Assembly: GCF_021233055.1 (NCBI RefSeq)
Contig: NZ_CP089538.1
Coordinates: 353,501 to 417,500, forward strand
Direction of reading: 5' to 3'
DNA length: 64,000 nt
Origin: Spirosoma oryzicola
GTDB taxonomy: Bacteria > Bacteroidota > Bacteroidia > Cytophagales > Spirosomataceae
Under the pieces are notes generated by a model. It searched no databases, was not told where the DNA came from, and was given only the letters and a program-made list of their open reading frames with translations. Shown one piece after another: positions 9,287-18,418 of this stretch (positions within the stretch are counted from its first letter, which is position 1; each line of letters starts with the position of its first letter). Position numbers and translations under genes: made by a program.

Positions 9287-9739
9287 ATGAAAGTTCGCCC
9301 ATCTGCTCTTATCTGGCGCCAGAATGCCAATCAAGCGGAAGTATTATTGATGCGTTATAACTACGGTGGTCAGGATGTGTACGCGTTGCCGGGTGGCAAT
9401 CCGGATCGGGGCGAAATCCTGACTGAAACGGTTGTCCGAGAAATCCAGGAAGAATTAGGGGTTTCGGTCGATGTGGGCGAAATGATTCTGGCGGGCGAAA
9501 TGCTACTGTCGCAACGGAATGATGATGTTCTGCACATTGTGTTTGCTACCCGCAATCTCCAGGGGCAACCAGCGCTGAATCCCGCCGAAACAACCGCGCA
9601 CGAACTGGTCTGGCAACCCGTTAATGTACTCGACAAACTAAATATGTATCCGAACATCGGCGCGAAAATTCAACCCTGGTTTAGCTCGGCTACGTATCTT
9701 GGCTACGTCGGACGCATCGAACAGCAATACTTTGGTTAG
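9287..9739 (+). CDS. Nudix hydrolase
   Basis: A 150-residue Nudix-fold pyrophosphohydrolase that cleaves nucleoside diphosphate-linked substrates with Mg2+. The Nudix box is complete: Gly37, Glu43, Arg51-Glu52, Glu55-Glu56 and Gly58, which matches Gx5Ex7REUxEExGU. Substrate specificity cannot be read from the sequence. It starts at ATG 9287 directly after the dps terminator. The next gene on the same strand begins 117 bases later. Confidence 0.92.
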   Translation: MKVRPSALIWRQNANQAEVLLMRYNYGGQDVYALPGGNPDRGEILTETVVREIQEELGVSVDVGEMILAGEMLLSQRNDDVLHIVFATRNLQGQPALNPAETTAHELVWQPVNVLDKLNMYPNIGAKIQPWFSSATYLGYVGRIEQQYFG

Positions 9740-9856
9740 CAGGTAAAGTATTCTATTTTGCGTTTCGTTACGATTGAATGTAATAAACCAATTACTAAGG
9801 CAGAAATAGTTTGTAGTAGTTTACAATATCGTTTTTGTCATGCTTCCTGCGTCAGC

Positions 9857-10330
9857 ATGACAAAAGTTTTCGATGATTTACCTATGCTTGTACAGACCTT
9901 GAAAAGCTTATTTGGCCGGGATTTAGCCCGGTTGAAGCACGAGATTAGCCTTTACAAAGACGAAAGCCGGATTTGGTACATTGAAAAAGAAATTGCCAAC
10001 TCTGCCGGTAATCTGTGTTTGCACCTGATTGGTAACCTGAATACGTACATCGGCGCTGAACTCGGCAAGACGGCCTATGTGCGCTATCGTGAGCTAGAGT
10101 TCTCGCGCAAGGATGTACCGAAGCACGAACTCATTCGGATGGTTGAGGAAACGGATGCTGTTGTCCAGAAGACGCTTGATACGGTAACCAGCGAGCAACT
10201 CGACGAGGAGTACCCTATGCTGGTTTTCGAGGAAAAAACGACAACTGGCTATCTGCTCGTACACCTGACAACTCACTTGACGTATCACCTCGGACAGATC
10301 AATTACCACCGGCGGTTGCTGGATAATTGA
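9857..10330 (+). CDS. DinB-superfamily DUF1572 protein
   Basis: A 157-residue helical-bundle protein when read from ATG 9857; the open frame extends upstream to 9758 but those 33 residues look unlike the family. The histidines near HLIGNLNTYIG and the C-terminal HLTTHLTYHLGQINYHRR fit the three-histidine metal site of DinB/YfiT-type proteins, possibly thiol-dependent transferases. Function is unknown. It converges with the symporter gene, whose stop at 10343 is 12 bases away. Confidence 0.8.
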   Translation: MTKVFDDLPMLVQTLKSLFGRDLARLKHEISLYKDESRIWYIEKEIANSAGNLCLHLIGNLNTYIGAELGKTAYVRYRELEFSRKDVPKHELIRMVEETDAVVQKTLDTVTSEQLDEEYPMLVFEEKTTTGYLLVHLTTHLTYHLGQINYHRRLLDN

Positions 10331-10342
10331 GTAAATCGTTAC

Positions 10343-11758
10343 TTACAAAGCAGTCGGCTGATTGACGGGCTGTCTTTGCCGACTGATCAAACTTCCCAGG
10401 ACCATTGCTAGTATGCTGGCCAGCAGGCCCCACAAAATCGGTTCGTAGTTAGTGTTCAGCCACAGACAGGCTACCCAAACCACAAAACCAACGCCCATCG
10501 ACCACAGACAACCCGTTAGGTTTGCCCGTTTCCAGTAGATTCCAGCGGTTAGTGGGACAAAAAGAGACACCAGGCTAAAAGCCGACGATTCGCCTACGAG
10601 ATCAAAAATATTGGTATCGCGGACCGTACTCATGCCGACGCAGATAATGGTAATGACGACGACCGCCCAGCGGATGGTTGCCAGCAATGCCTGATCGCTC
10701 AGGTCAGGACGAAAGAATTTAACCACGTTCTCGCCAAAGACCGTTGCCGGAGCCAGAATTGCCCCACTCGACACGCTCAGTATGGCCGATGTAACTGCAC
10801 CGAAGAATAAGACTTGTAAAGCCAGATTGCCGTGCCGCATCACCATGTTCGGAATGATCAGCTGGTTGTCTTTGGGAAGGTCAGGGTGTAGCAGCCGGGC
10901 GCTCAGAGCAATAAAAAGCGGGATCAGGGCGATTGTCAGATACATGCCCGATGCCAGGAACGAAGCCCGGACGGATGTATCCTCGGTTTTGGCCGCCATC
11001 ACGCGTTGAAAAACGTCCTGCTGCGGTATCGATCCAAGTCCTATTGTTATCCAGGCGGCTATGTACGTCGACCAGTCTTTAAGCGTCGCCTGGGGAAAGA
11101 AGCGAAAAAATCCGCTGGGTGTCCGCTTCTGAATCGTTTCCCAGCCACCCACATCATTCCAAAGCATAACGCCTAAAACCAGCATGGCTAGAATGATGAT
11201 CAGGTTATGAAAAAAGTCGGTAACCGAGATTGACCACATGCCACCCAGCAGGGTGTAGATCATCACGATGGTTGCGCTGGCAATGATGCAGTATTCACGG
11301 GGTACATCAGTCACGACGCTTAACACAATGCCGATGGCAACCAGTTGAGCCGCAATCCAGCTAAAATAGGAGGGAATGACCATTAACGCGGATAAAAGCT
11401 CGGCTGATCGGCCAAACCGAATGCGGAAATAATCGCTGAATGTCGTGATGTTGAGCCGGTAGAGAGGGCGGGCAAAGAACGCACCGACGAGAAATAAGCA
11501 AAGCGACGATCCGAACGGTTCTTCGATAACCGCCTGAACACCCCCTTCTATGAACATAGCGGGTGCACCCATAATCGTCTCCGAGCCAAACCAGGTCGCA
11601 AACGTAACGGATGCGGCCAGAAACAGCGGCAATCGTCGGCCCGCCAGCACGAAATCCTGGGCGCTTGTCACGCGTCGGGCGGCCCAGGCACCAACCGCTA
11701 CGTTGGAAAGAAGGTATAGGGAAATCAGAAGGAGCAGCATCGGCAACGGATAAAACAC
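10343..11758 (-). CDS. Sodium:solute symporter (SSS/SLC5 family)
   Basis: A 471-residue inner-membrane protein with about 12-13 hydrophobic helices. The N-terminal pattern, with SAQDFVLAGRRLP near residues 32-44 followed by FATWFGSETIMG, is typical of the SSS family, which couples Na+ entry to solute uptake. The substrate is not readable. It lies downstream, on the same strand, of myo-inositol oxygenase and another SSS transporter, so an inositol or sugar-acid substrate is possible. The 272-base gap to the oxygenase holds two hairpins, so co-transcription is doubtful. Start ATG 11758; Met at residue 7 is an alternative. Confidence 0.85.
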   Translation of the reverse strand: MFYPLPMLLLLISLYLLSNVAVGAWAARRVTSAQDFVLAGRRLPLFLAASVTFATWFGSETIMGAPAMFIEGGVQAVIEEPFGSSLCLFLVGAFFARPLYRLNITTFSDYFRIRFGRSAELLSALMVIPSYFSWIAAQLVAIGIVLSVVTDVPREYCIIASATIVMIYTLLGGMWSISVTDFFHNLIIILAMLVLGVMLWNDVGGWETIQKRTPSGFFRFFPQATLKDWSTYIAAWITIGLGSIPQQDVFQRVMAAKTEDTSVRASFLASGMYLTIALIPLFIALSARLLHPDLPKDNQLIIPNMVMRHGNLALQVLFFGAVTSAILSVSSGAILAPATVFGENVVKFFRPDLSDQALLATIRWAVVVITIICVGMSTVRDTNIFDLVGESSAFSLVSLFVPLTAGIYWKRANLTGCLWSMGVGFVVWVACLWLNTNYEPILWGLLASILAMVLGSLISRQRQPVNQPTAL

Positions 11759-11759
11759 G

Positions 11760-11802
11760 GAGGCACAAAATACACAAAGATTGGCTGTGTATTTTGTGCC
11801 TC
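11760..11802. repeat. Perfect 17-base inverted repeat
   Basis: Arms 11760-11776 and 11786-11802 are exactly complementary (core GGCACAAAATACACA), with a 9-base loop. It lies immediately upstream of the symporter start (11758) and would be in its leader if transcribed from further upstream. There is no T-run, so it does not look like a simple terminator. Confidence 0.7.
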
Positions 11803-11867
11803 AATAATTTATAGTCGCTAGTTAGGACGCTAACCAAATTTTGCCCTGACGAACCGAAATGAGTGTT

Positions 11868-11955
11868 CTTTGTCATCTCGACGGCAGGAGAGATCTTCGG
11901 GAGCGGGTATTTTACGTCATTTCCGAAGATCCCTCGTTCCTCGGAATGACAAAAG
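11868..11955. repeat. Imperfect 33-base inverted repeat of REP/MITE-like type
   Basis: Arms 11868-11900 and 11923-11955 begin with CTTTGTCATCTCGA and its counterpart TCGGAATGACAAAAG and both contain GATCTTCGG. The outer TTTGTCAT...ATGACAAA ends and the inner GATCTTCGG/CCGAAGAT pair resemble palindromic elements that are scattered in Bacteroidota genomes; that resemblance is from memory and not checked. Confidence 0.55.
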
Positions 11956-12030
11956 TGTTACAAAAATAAATCTTTAGATGCCTGGTAAGACGCTCACATT
12001 CAGACCGGTGCAATATTCGTCGGTCTATGC

Positions 12031-12885
12031 TTACAGTTTCAGCGTTGCGGGCAAATACTTGGCGATCAGATCCTCGTAATACGGTTTTAGTTCGCTTACG
12101 ACCGGTGGCTTCGGACTTTTCGAATACAGATCGTACGGGTTGAATTTATGAACCCATTTAAACATCTCATGGTCGTGATCGTCCATTAGGTGGTTATAGG
12201 CTTCTTCGCGGTGTTGCGAATAGAATGAGTGGTATCGCATCATGTACAAGGCCGGTTCAGGCATGTAATCTTTCATGATCTGATACAGATACTCATCATG
12301 ACCCCACGACATGTGGACGTTACGCAGGCCACAGTTTGGCTCGTAGACGCCATATTTGGTATTATACCGTTCGTCGTAGCTATCCGGGTTATTGACAAAG
12401 TATTCAGAGTAAACGATCTTATCCGAATGCTTGCAACCTACGGGGAAGGTATCACCAACGACTGCCCACTGCGGCTCGCCAAACAGACACAGTACTTTAC
12501 CCATGTCGTGCAGGAAGCCGGTCAACACAAACCAATCGGGGTGACCGTCGGCGCGGATGGCTTCGGCAGTCTGCAACAGGTGCTGAAGCTGATCGAGGTC
12601 CGTATCCGGGTCCGAATCATCGACGAGCGTGTTCAGAAACTCCATAGCGCCCCAGACGGGTAGCTCTTTCTTATCGAATTTCAAAAATTCCTGCTCTTTC
12701 TCGCGTACAAAAGCATACGTCTGGTACGTATGGTTGAGCCGGTAGAACTCACGAACGGTATCCCGCTCCGGCGTATCGTAGTTCCGATAGTCTTCTTTAG
12801 CTTTATGCGTTGGCTCGGGATAACGGCTCAGTAAGTCATCTTCCCACTGATCGAGACTGGCAAGGGGAGCGGTTTCGCTGATCAT
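12031..12885 (-). CDS. myo-Inositol oxygenase
   Basis: A 284-residue HD-fold diiron oxygenase that cleaves myo-inositol to D-glucuronate with O2. Length equals the animal enzyme (285). All six predicted iron ligands are present: His102, His126-Asp127 (LHDMGK), His196 (WGHDEY), His219 (RYHSF) and Asp252 (NPYDLY), each within a few positions of the mouse residues 98, 123/124, 194, 220 and 253. The sodium symporter gene lies 98 bases upstream on the same strand, which suggests uptake and first-step catabolism of inositol. A TATATTTA sequence (one mismatch to the -7 box) lies in that gap. Confidence 0.93.
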   Translation of the reverse strand: MISETAPLASLDQWEDDLLSRYPEPTHKAKEDYRNYDTPERDTVREFYRLNHTYQTYAFVREKEQEFLKFDKKELPVWGAMEFLNTLVDDSDPDTDLDQLQHLLQTAEAIRADGHPDWFVLTGFLHDMGKVLCLFGEPQWAVVGDTFPVGCKHSDKIVYSEYFVNNPDSYDERYNTKYGVYEPNCGLRNVHMSWGHDEYLYQIMKDYMPEPALYMMRYHSFYSQHREEAYNHLMDDHDHEMFKWVHKFNPYDLYSKSPKPPVVSELKPYYEDLIAKYLPATLKL

Positions 12886-12983
12886 AGTTCAATGAAAATT
12901 TTTGCAGTAAATATATGATTTTATTGCTGTTAACCGACATATCGAACCAGATGTTATTGACGGGTTAAGCAAAAGTCCGGTGT

Positions 12984-14612
12984 TTACCAGAATACAGCGT
13001 ACAAAACGGCCAAAATGCTGAATATGACCACTGACCCAGCCACAAAGGAAGGCGCTACCCGAAACATTTGTCGATCAACAATCAATCCTTTCACTCGCAC
13101 CGAATCGGTCAGTGACACGACAACCATCAGCAGTACATCAATGCAGAAAACCCAGGTTGTGCGGTGTAGAAACGGAATGGGGTCCGACTGAATACCGATC
13201 AGTTCGGTTACTTCCGGCCAGAACTTAAGCAGCGTTGACAGGGGAATGGTCAGGATGGCAACGGTGAGGGCAGCCCGGTTGGTCGCGCGTTTCCAGAAAA
13301 AGCCAAGCAGAAAAATGGCCAGTACACCGGGAGTAATAAAGTTTGTGTATTCCTGAATGTACTGATAAACCTGATCGAGTGACCGGAGCAGAGGGGCCAG
13401 CGTAAGAGCGATGGCAAAAGCCACGACAACAACCCAGCGGCCAACGTTGACTAGCTTCTGTTCGGACGCGTTCTTGTCGATGTATTTTTTGTAGATATCC
13501 AGCGTAAAGATCGTTGAGATCGAGTTGCCTTTACCCGCCAGCGAGGCTACTATAGCGGCTGTCAGTGCGGCAAACGCCAGACCTTTCATACCCGCGGGTA
13601 GTAAGTTCATCAGTACCGGATAGGCATGGTCGGGTTTAACGACGCCCGATGCATCGGTCATCGCGTCGCGAAACGGGCCGCTCTGGTACAGCACGAACGC
13701 GGCAATACCCGGAATGACTACGATCAGCGGGATCATTAGCTTCAGGAAGGCGGCAAACAGAATACCGCTCCGTGCTGTCTTTAGATCCGCGCCCAACGCC
13801 CGCTGAATGATGTATTGGTTACAGCCCCAATACGAAAAGTTGTTAATCCACATACCGCCCGTTACCAACGCCATACCGGGCAAAGCGTCGTAATGCGGAT
13901 GGCCTTTCGGCAGAAACATGTGAAAATGCGTGTTCGCCTGTTCGTGTAACGTCAGTAATCCATTCCAGACACTTGAATCACCGCTTTGCTGAGCCACCAG
14001 TTGTAAGGCCAGATACGTAACGACCAAGCCGCCGAACACCAGCACGGCAACCTGAATCACATCGGTATAACCGATTACTTTCATGCCGCCAAGGGTGATA
14101 AAAATAGCGAATATAGCCAGTCCGAAGGTGCAGGCCGTAAATGAAACCCCGGCCAGCGACTCGATAGCGATAGCGCCTAGGTAAAGAATAGACGTAAGAT
14201 TAACCAGCACGTACACGACTAGCCAGAATACGGCCAGAATGGTACTCACCGTGTTGCTATACCGCTGCGCCAGAAACTGAGGCATGGTATAAATGTGGTT
14301 TCGGAGATAGATCGGGATAAAGTAGACTGCCACAATGACCAACGTAGCAGCCGCAAACCATTCGTACGACGAAATTGCCAGGCCCATCGCAAAGCCAGAG
14401 CCCGCCATACCAATGAAGTGTTCAGCAGATATATTCGACGCAATCAGGGAAGCGCCGATAGCCCACCAGGTCAGCGAGCCTTCAGCCAGAAAAAAATCCG
14501 TTGTGTTTACCTCGCTCCGGCGTCTTCGTTGGTAAACCCAGTAGCCGTAACCAACAACAATAACTAGATACGTAAAAAAAACGATGTAATCAGCGGTAAC
14601 GAGATGGTTCAT
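12984..14612 (-). CDS. SSS-family sodium/sugar symporter, vSGLT-like
   Basis: A 542-residue membrane protein with about 14 helices. The segments FFLAEGSLTWWAIGASL (near 40-57) and SNISAEHFIGMAGSG (near 59-73) match the sodium/glucose cotransporter branch that includes vSGLT and the mammalian sodium/myo-inositol transporters. ASLAGKGNSISTIFT near 355-370 fits the conserved Na+ site helix. Its position directly upstream of myo-inositol oxygenase makes myo-inositol the most likely substrate, by inference. Start ATG 14612. Confidence 0.87.
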   Translation of the reverse strand: MNHLVTADYIVFFTYLVIVVGYGYWVYQRRRRSEVNTTDFFLAEGSLTWWAIGASLIASNISAEHFIGMAGSGFAMGLAISSYEWFAAATLVIVAVYFIPIYLRNHIYTMPQFLAQRYSNTVSTILAVFWLVVYVLVNLTSILYLGAIAIESLAGVSFTACTFGLAIFAIFITLGGMKVIGYTDVIQVAVLVFGGLVVTYLALQLVAQQSGDSSVWNGLLTLHEQANTHFHMFLPKGHPHYDALPGMALVTGGMWINNFSYWGCNQYIIQRALGADLKTARSGILFAAFLKLMIPLIVVIPGIAAFVLYQSGPFRDAMTDASGVVKPDHAYPVLMNLLPAGMKGLAFAALTAAIVASLAGKGNSISTIFTLDIYKKYIDKNASEQKLVNVGRWVVVVAFAIALTLAPLLRSLDQVYQYIQEYTNFITPGVLAIFLLGFFWKRATNRAALTVAILTIPLSTLLKFWPEVTELIGIQSDPIPFLHRTTWVFCIDVLLMVVVSLTDSVRVKGLIVDRQMFRVAPSFVAGSVVIFSILAVLYAVFW

Positions 14613-14626
14613 AAGGTGGGCAAAAG

Positions 14627-14662
14627 AAAAGGGTGCCTTAGCCTAAAGCAAGACACCCTTTT
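14627..14662 (-). terminator. Terminator at the end of the acc/fab cluster
   Basis: Read on the minus strand the arms are AAAAGGGTG (14662-14654) and CACCCTTTT (14635-14627) with a T-rich tail CTTTTG beyond. It lies 25 bases after the accC stop and separates the cluster from the symporter gene. Confidence 0.75.
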
Positions 14663-14686
14663 GTTATACCTAATGCTAGGTAAATA

Positions 14687-16030
14687 CTACAACGTGCTAA
14701 AATCGAACGTTTCCAGGAATGCGGTTGTGAACTGACCCGATTTGAAGCCGGGGTCGTCCATAAGCTTGATATGGAACGGAATGGTCGTTTTGATACCTTC
14801 GATCACAAATTCCTGCAAAGCCCGCTTCATCCGGGTAATTACTTCTTCCCGCGACTGCCCTGATACAATCAGTTTGGCAATCATTGAGTCGTAGTTCGGT
14901 GGAATGGTATAACCCATGTACACGTGGCTATCGACCCGAACGCCATGACCACCCGGCATGTGCAGGACGGTAATTTTTCCCGGCGATGGGCGGAAACCGT
15001 TCGCTGGATCTTCGGCGTTGATCCGGCACTCCATAGCGTACAATTTCGGTGTATAATTCTGTCCCGAGATTCCAACGCCAGCGGCTACTTTGATCTGCTC
15101 TTTAATCAAATCGAAATCCGTTACTTCTTCGGTGATCGGGTGTTCAACCTGAATCCGGGTGTTCATCTCCATGAAGTAGAACTTCCCGTGCTTATCGACC
15201 AGGAATTCAACCGTTCCGGCTCCTTCGTAGCCGATAGCTTGAGCACCTTTGATGGCTGCTTCTCCCATCCGGTCGCGAAGATCCTGCGAAACGATGGGTG
15301 AAGGGGTTTCTTCCACCAGTTTCTGGTGCCGACGTTGGATAGAGCAATCCCGTTCGGAGAGGTGGCACACGCGTCCGTATTGATCACCAACAATCTGGAT
15401 CTCAATGTGACGGGGTTCTTCTACAAATTTTTCGAGGTAAAGACCATCGTTTCCGAAGGCAGCTCCTGCTTCCGTACGGGCGTCGTTCCAGGCTTTCTCG
15501 AATTCGTTCTCCGCCCGGATAATCCGCATCCCGCGTCCACCACCACCGGCCGTTGCTTTGATGATAACGGGATAGCCCATTTCCGCAGACAATGCTTTGC
15601 CTTCTTCAATCGATTCCAGCAAGCCATCGGAACCCGGAATAACCGGAACACCAGCGATTTTCATCGTTGCCTTGGCGGTTGCCTTGTCGCCCATGCCGTT
15701 GATCTGTTCGGCGGTCGCTCCTATGAACTTTATCCCGTAATCGGCGCAGATCTGCGAAAATTCAGCGTTTTCCGACAGGAAGCCGTAGCCCGGATGAATC
15801 GCATCCGCGCCTGTGACTTCGGCAGCCGAAATGATGCTGGGGATACTCAGGTACGATTGTTTGCTGACGGGTGGGCCAATGCAAACAGCCTCGTCGGCGA
15901 AGCGCACGTGTAGGCTATCCCGGTCAGCCGTTGAGTAAACAGCGACCGTTTTTATACCCATTTCGCGGCACGTCCGAATAATTCGCAGGGCGATTTCTCC
16001 TCGGTTAGCGATTAATATTTTTTTGAACAT
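14687..16030 (-). CDS. accC: Acetyl-CoA carboxylase, biotin carboxylase subunit
   Basis: A 447-residue ATP-grasp enzyme that carboxylates biotin on AccB, the first half-reaction of acetyl-CoA carboxylase. It shows the N-terminal [17 protein letters not shown], the glycine-rich GGGGRGM loop near 163-169, the HIEIQ segment and [12 protein letters not shown] near 287-298. Length matches E. coli AccC (449). It follows accB with an 88-base spacer that contains a perfect 25-base inverted repeat. Start ATG 16030. Confidence 0.98.
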   Translation of the reverse strand: MFKKILIANRGEIALRIIRTCREMGIKTVAVYSTADRDSLHVRFADEAVCIGPPVSKQSYLSIPSIISAAEVTGADAIHPGYGFLSENAEFSQICADYGIKFIGATAEQINGMGDKATAKATMKIAGVPVIPGSDGLLESIEEGKALSAEMGYPVIIKATAGGGGRGMRIIRAENEFEKAWNDARTEAGAAFGNDGLYLEKFVEEPRHIEIQIVGDQYGRVCHLSERDCSIQRRHQKLVEETPSPIVSQDLRDRMGEAAIKGAQAIGYEGAGTVEFLVDKHGKFYFMEMNTRIQVEHPITEEVTDFDLIKEQIKVAAGVGISGQNYTPKLYAMECRINAEDPANGFRPSPGKITVLHMPGGHGVRVDSHVYMGYTIPPNYDSMIAKLIVSGQSREEVITRMKRALQEFVIEGIKTTIPFHIKLMDDPGFKSGQFTTAFLETFDFSTL

Positions 16031-16043
16031 AAACGAGAGAGGA

Positions 16044-16113
16044 AAAGCGTGAACGCGTGAAAGAGCGAAACTACTGCGCTTGTAACGCTCGCTCTTTCAC
16101 GCGTTCACGCTTT
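16044..16113. repeat. Perfect 25-base inverted repeat between accB and accC
   Basis: Arms 16044-16068 and 16089-16113 are exactly complementary with a 20-base loop. Each arm is built of iterated short words (GCGTGAA, CGCGTGAA, AGAGCGA). There is no T-run. The stem would form in the accB-accC mRNA between the stop of accB (16119) and the start of accC (16030). Confidence 0.85.
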
Positions 16114-16118
16114 CGCTA

Positions 16119-16613
16119 TTAAATAGGTTCTACCAAAAATAAGGGCTGATCATATTCAACCGGCGTTGCATTTTCGACAAGCACCTTAACGATGCGTCCA
16201 GAAACTTCGGATTCAATTTCGTTGAACAGTTTCATGGCTTCTATGATGCAGACTACTTTTCCTTCGCTTACAGTGTCGCCTACCTCTACAAATGAAGGTG
16301 TTTCGGGGTTGGATGACCGGTAGAATGTACCAATCATGGGCGATTTGATGGTAACGTAGTTTGATGAATCAGCTTTGGGGGCTGCCACTGTCGGGGCGGC
16401 TGCGGCTGTTTGTGCTGGGGCTGCTACTGGCTGCGGTTGTAGAGCGGCTACTGGTGCAGGGGCAGCGGGCGCTGGAGCGGCTGCGGCAACGACAGGCGCG
16501 CCTGATCCGTAGCGCTTTACGCTGATCTTGAGGTCAGTCGTTTCGATATTTACCTCATCTAATCCCGATTGAGAGATGAAGTCAATTAGTTGCTGAATGT
16601 CTTGTGTGCTCAT
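16119..16613 (-). CDS. accB: Acetyl-CoA carboxylase, biotin carboxyl carrier protein
   Basis: A 164-residue biotin carrier. An N-terminal helical region (1-35) precedes an Ala/Pro-rich linker (about 40-80), then the biotinyl domain (85-164) with the EAMKLF motif; Lys128 is the biotin attachment site. The enzyme supplies malonyl-CoA for fatty acid synthesis. It is flanked by hairpin-containing spacers on both sides (16621-16688 and 16044-16113). Start ATG 16613. Confidence 0.97.
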   Translation of the reverse strand: MSTQDIQQLIDFISQSGLDEVNIETTDLKISVKRYGSGAPVVAAAAPAPAAPAPVAALQPQPVAAPAQTAAAAPTVAAPKADSSNYVTIKSPMIGTFYRSSNPETPSFVEVGDTVSEGKVVCIIEAMKLFNEIESEVSGRIVKVLVENATPVEYDQPLFLVEPI

Positions 16614-16620
16614 AGTCTAG

Positions 16621-16688
16621 GAGTGAAGAGCGAGAAGAGAGGGTGAGAGGCAAAGATTGGTGTCGTGCTCACAACTCGCTCCTCACTT
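16621..16688. repeat. Imperfect inverted repeat between efp and accB
   Basis: Arms 16621-16634 and 16675-16688 pair at 12 of 14 positions (GAGTGAAGAGCGAG against CTCGCTCCTCACTT). The spacer has iterated purine words such as GAGAAGAGAGGGTGAG. The architecture parallels the next spacer at 16044-16113. Confidence 0.55.
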
Positions 16689-16693
16689 CTTGT

Positions 16694-17257
16694 TTATTTC
16701 ACGCGTTCTACATAATCCCGTGTACGGGTATCAACTCGAATTTTTTCACCTGACTCGATGAAGAGTGGTACCATGATTTTGGCTCCCGACTCAACTTCGA
16801 CCCGCTTTTTAGGGCTGTTGGCTGTATCGCCTTTAATACCTGGCTCGGCGTAGGTCACTTCCAGCTCAACGAATGGCGGTAATTCGCACGAAAGCGGAGT
16901 GTCATTTTCAGCATTGATCAGAATTTCAACTTCCTGGCCTTCTTTCATCAGATCGGAGCCATCAACGAGTTTCTCATCGATGTTAATTTGATCAAACGAT
17001 TCCTGGTCCATAAAGTTATAACCCGCTTCGTCTTTGTAAAGAAACTGGAATTTCCGGCGCTCAACCCGAACAGGGTAAATCGTTACGCCCGAGTTGAACG
17101 TATTGTCGATCACCCGACCTGTAGTAAGGCTTTTTAGTTTGGTACGCACAAAAGCCGCGCCTTTACCGGGTTTCACGTGCTGAAACTCAGTAATCTGGAA
17201 GAGGTCGTTGTTGAAGTTTAAGACTAGTCCGTTGCGGATGTCTGCGGTCGTTGCCAT
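16694..17257 (-). CDS. efp: Translation elongation factor P
   Basis: A 187-residue EF-P that rescues ribosomes stalled at proline stretches. The KOW-like N-terminal domain carries the loop PGKGAAF with Lys32 at the tip, the residue modified or used directly in different lineages. OB domains follow, ending in IRVDTRTRDYVERVK. Its position between fabH and accB is a known Bacteroidota arrangement. Start ATG 17257. Confidence 0.97.
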   Translation of the reverse strand: MATTADIRNGLVLNFNNDLFQITEFQHVKPGKGAAFVRTKLKSLTTGRVIDNTFNSGVTIYPVRVERRKFQFLYKDEAGYNFMDQESFDQINIDEKLVDGSDLMKEGQEVEILINAENDTPLSCELPPFVELEVTYAEPGIKGDTANSPKKRVEVESGAKIMVPLFIESGEKIRVDTRTRDYVERVK

Positions 17258-17288
17258 GTCAAAAATGTATGATAGTAGATGTTGGACG

Positions 17289-17330
17289 TATGCTATAGGA
17301 CGCCGTGATGTTCATGTATCCTATACCATG
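17289..17330. repeat. Imperfect inverted repeat between fabH and efp
   Basis: TATGCTATAGGA (17289-17300) pairs with TCCTATACCATG (17319-17330) at 10 of 12 positions. The flanks repeat GTATG-like words (17267, 17287, 17333), as in the other spacers of this cluster. Confidence 0.45.
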
Positions 17331-17344
17331 CATCGTATGTAAAG

Positions 17345-18328
17345 TTAATACGCCCACTTTACGTAGGCCGCTCCCCAGGTAAAGCCACCACCAAAAGCAG
17401 CCAATACCAGATTATCCCCTTTTTTTAACTGCGATTCGTAGTCAAACAGGCAAAGCGGAATGGTTGCTGCTGTCGTGTTGCCGTATCGGTGGATGTTCAT
17501 CATAACCTTGTCGGACTCAATACCCATGCGGTGAGCCGTTGCGTCGATGATGCGCTTGTTTGCCTGGTGCGGTACCAGCCAGGCAACATCGCTGCCTGTC
17601 AGTTGGTTACGCTCCATAATCTCAGCCGATACATCGGCCATATTTTTCACTGCGAATTTAAACACCGACGGACCATCCTGGTAAACGTAGTGCCATCGCT
17701 TTTCAACAGTTTCGTGGGTGGGCGGGTAGCGGCTGCCGCCTGCTTTCTGGAACAGGTGGTTCTGGCCGGTACCGTCGGACTTAATGAGCGAATCGAGAAT
17801 ACCCAGACCGTCATCGTTTGGTTCGAGCATTACCGCTCCGGCGCCATCGCCAAATAAAACACAGGTTGTCCGGTCCGTGTAATCAACAATTGCCGACATC
17901 TTATCGGCGCCGACAACAATCACTTTCTTGTATTTACCCGTCTCGATAAACTGTGAGCCGACGGTTATTGCGTACAGAAAGCCCGAGCAAGCGGCCTGAA
18001 TGTCGAAGCTACCTACATTCCGAATACCAACCATATCGCAGATAAGATTCGCCGTGCAGGGAAATACATAATCGGGCGTGGTCGTCGCGCAGATAAGCAG
18101 ATCGACCTCTTCAGGTTTCGTGTTCAGCTTTTCGAGTAAACCCGCCACTGCTTTGGCCCCCATATGCGAGGACCCCATACCTTCGCCCTTCAGAATGTGA
18201 CGTTCTTTTATCCCGGTCCGCGTTGTAATCCATTCATCGTTTGTATCGACCATGCGCTCCAATTCAGTATTGGTCAGCACGTAGTCGGGTACATAGCCGT
18301 GGACTCCTGTTATGGCAGCTTTACTCAT
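17345..18328 (-). CDS. fabH: 3-oxoacyl-ACP synthase III
   Basis: A 327-residue thiolase-fold condensing enzyme that starts fatty acid synthesis from acyl-CoA and malonyl-ACP. The catalytic triad is visible: Cys114 in [12 protein letters not shown], His in VPHQANKRI (near 251) and Asn in RYGNTTAAT (near 281). I start at ATG 18328; a TTG at 18343 would add five residues and is less likely. It lies between plsX and efp on the same strand. Confidence 0.97.
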   Translation of the reverse strand: MSKAAITGVHGYVPDYVLTNTELERMVDTNDEWITTRTGIKERHILKGEGMGSSHMGAKAVAGLLEKLNTKPEEVDLLICATTTPDYVFPCTANLICDMVGIRNVGSFDIQAACSGFLYAITVGSQFIETGKYKKVIVVGADKMSAIVDYTDRTTCVLFGDGAGAVMLEPNDDGLGILDSLIKSDGTGQNHLFQKAGGSRYPPTHETVEKRWHYVYQDGPSVFKFAVKNMADVSAEIMERNQLTGSDVAWLVPHQANKRIIDATAHRMGIESDKVMMNIHRYGNTTAATIPLCLFDYESQLKKGDNLVLAAFGGGFTWGAAYVKWAY

Positions 18329-18358
18329 AATTCGGTGGTACAAAAAATTTACAGCCTA

Positions 18359-18414
18359 CGGTCTATACCTTTCCAGCAGTCAAGATAATACCTGAAAGCG
18401 TTGAACATAGACCG
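18359..18414. repeat. Inverted repeat between plsX and fabH
   Basis: CGGTCTAT (18359-18366) and ATAGACCG (18407-18414) are exactly complementary, with an inner CTTTC/GAAAG pair. The loop is long, so stability is moderate. Confidence 0.4.
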
Positions 18415-18418
18415 ATCA

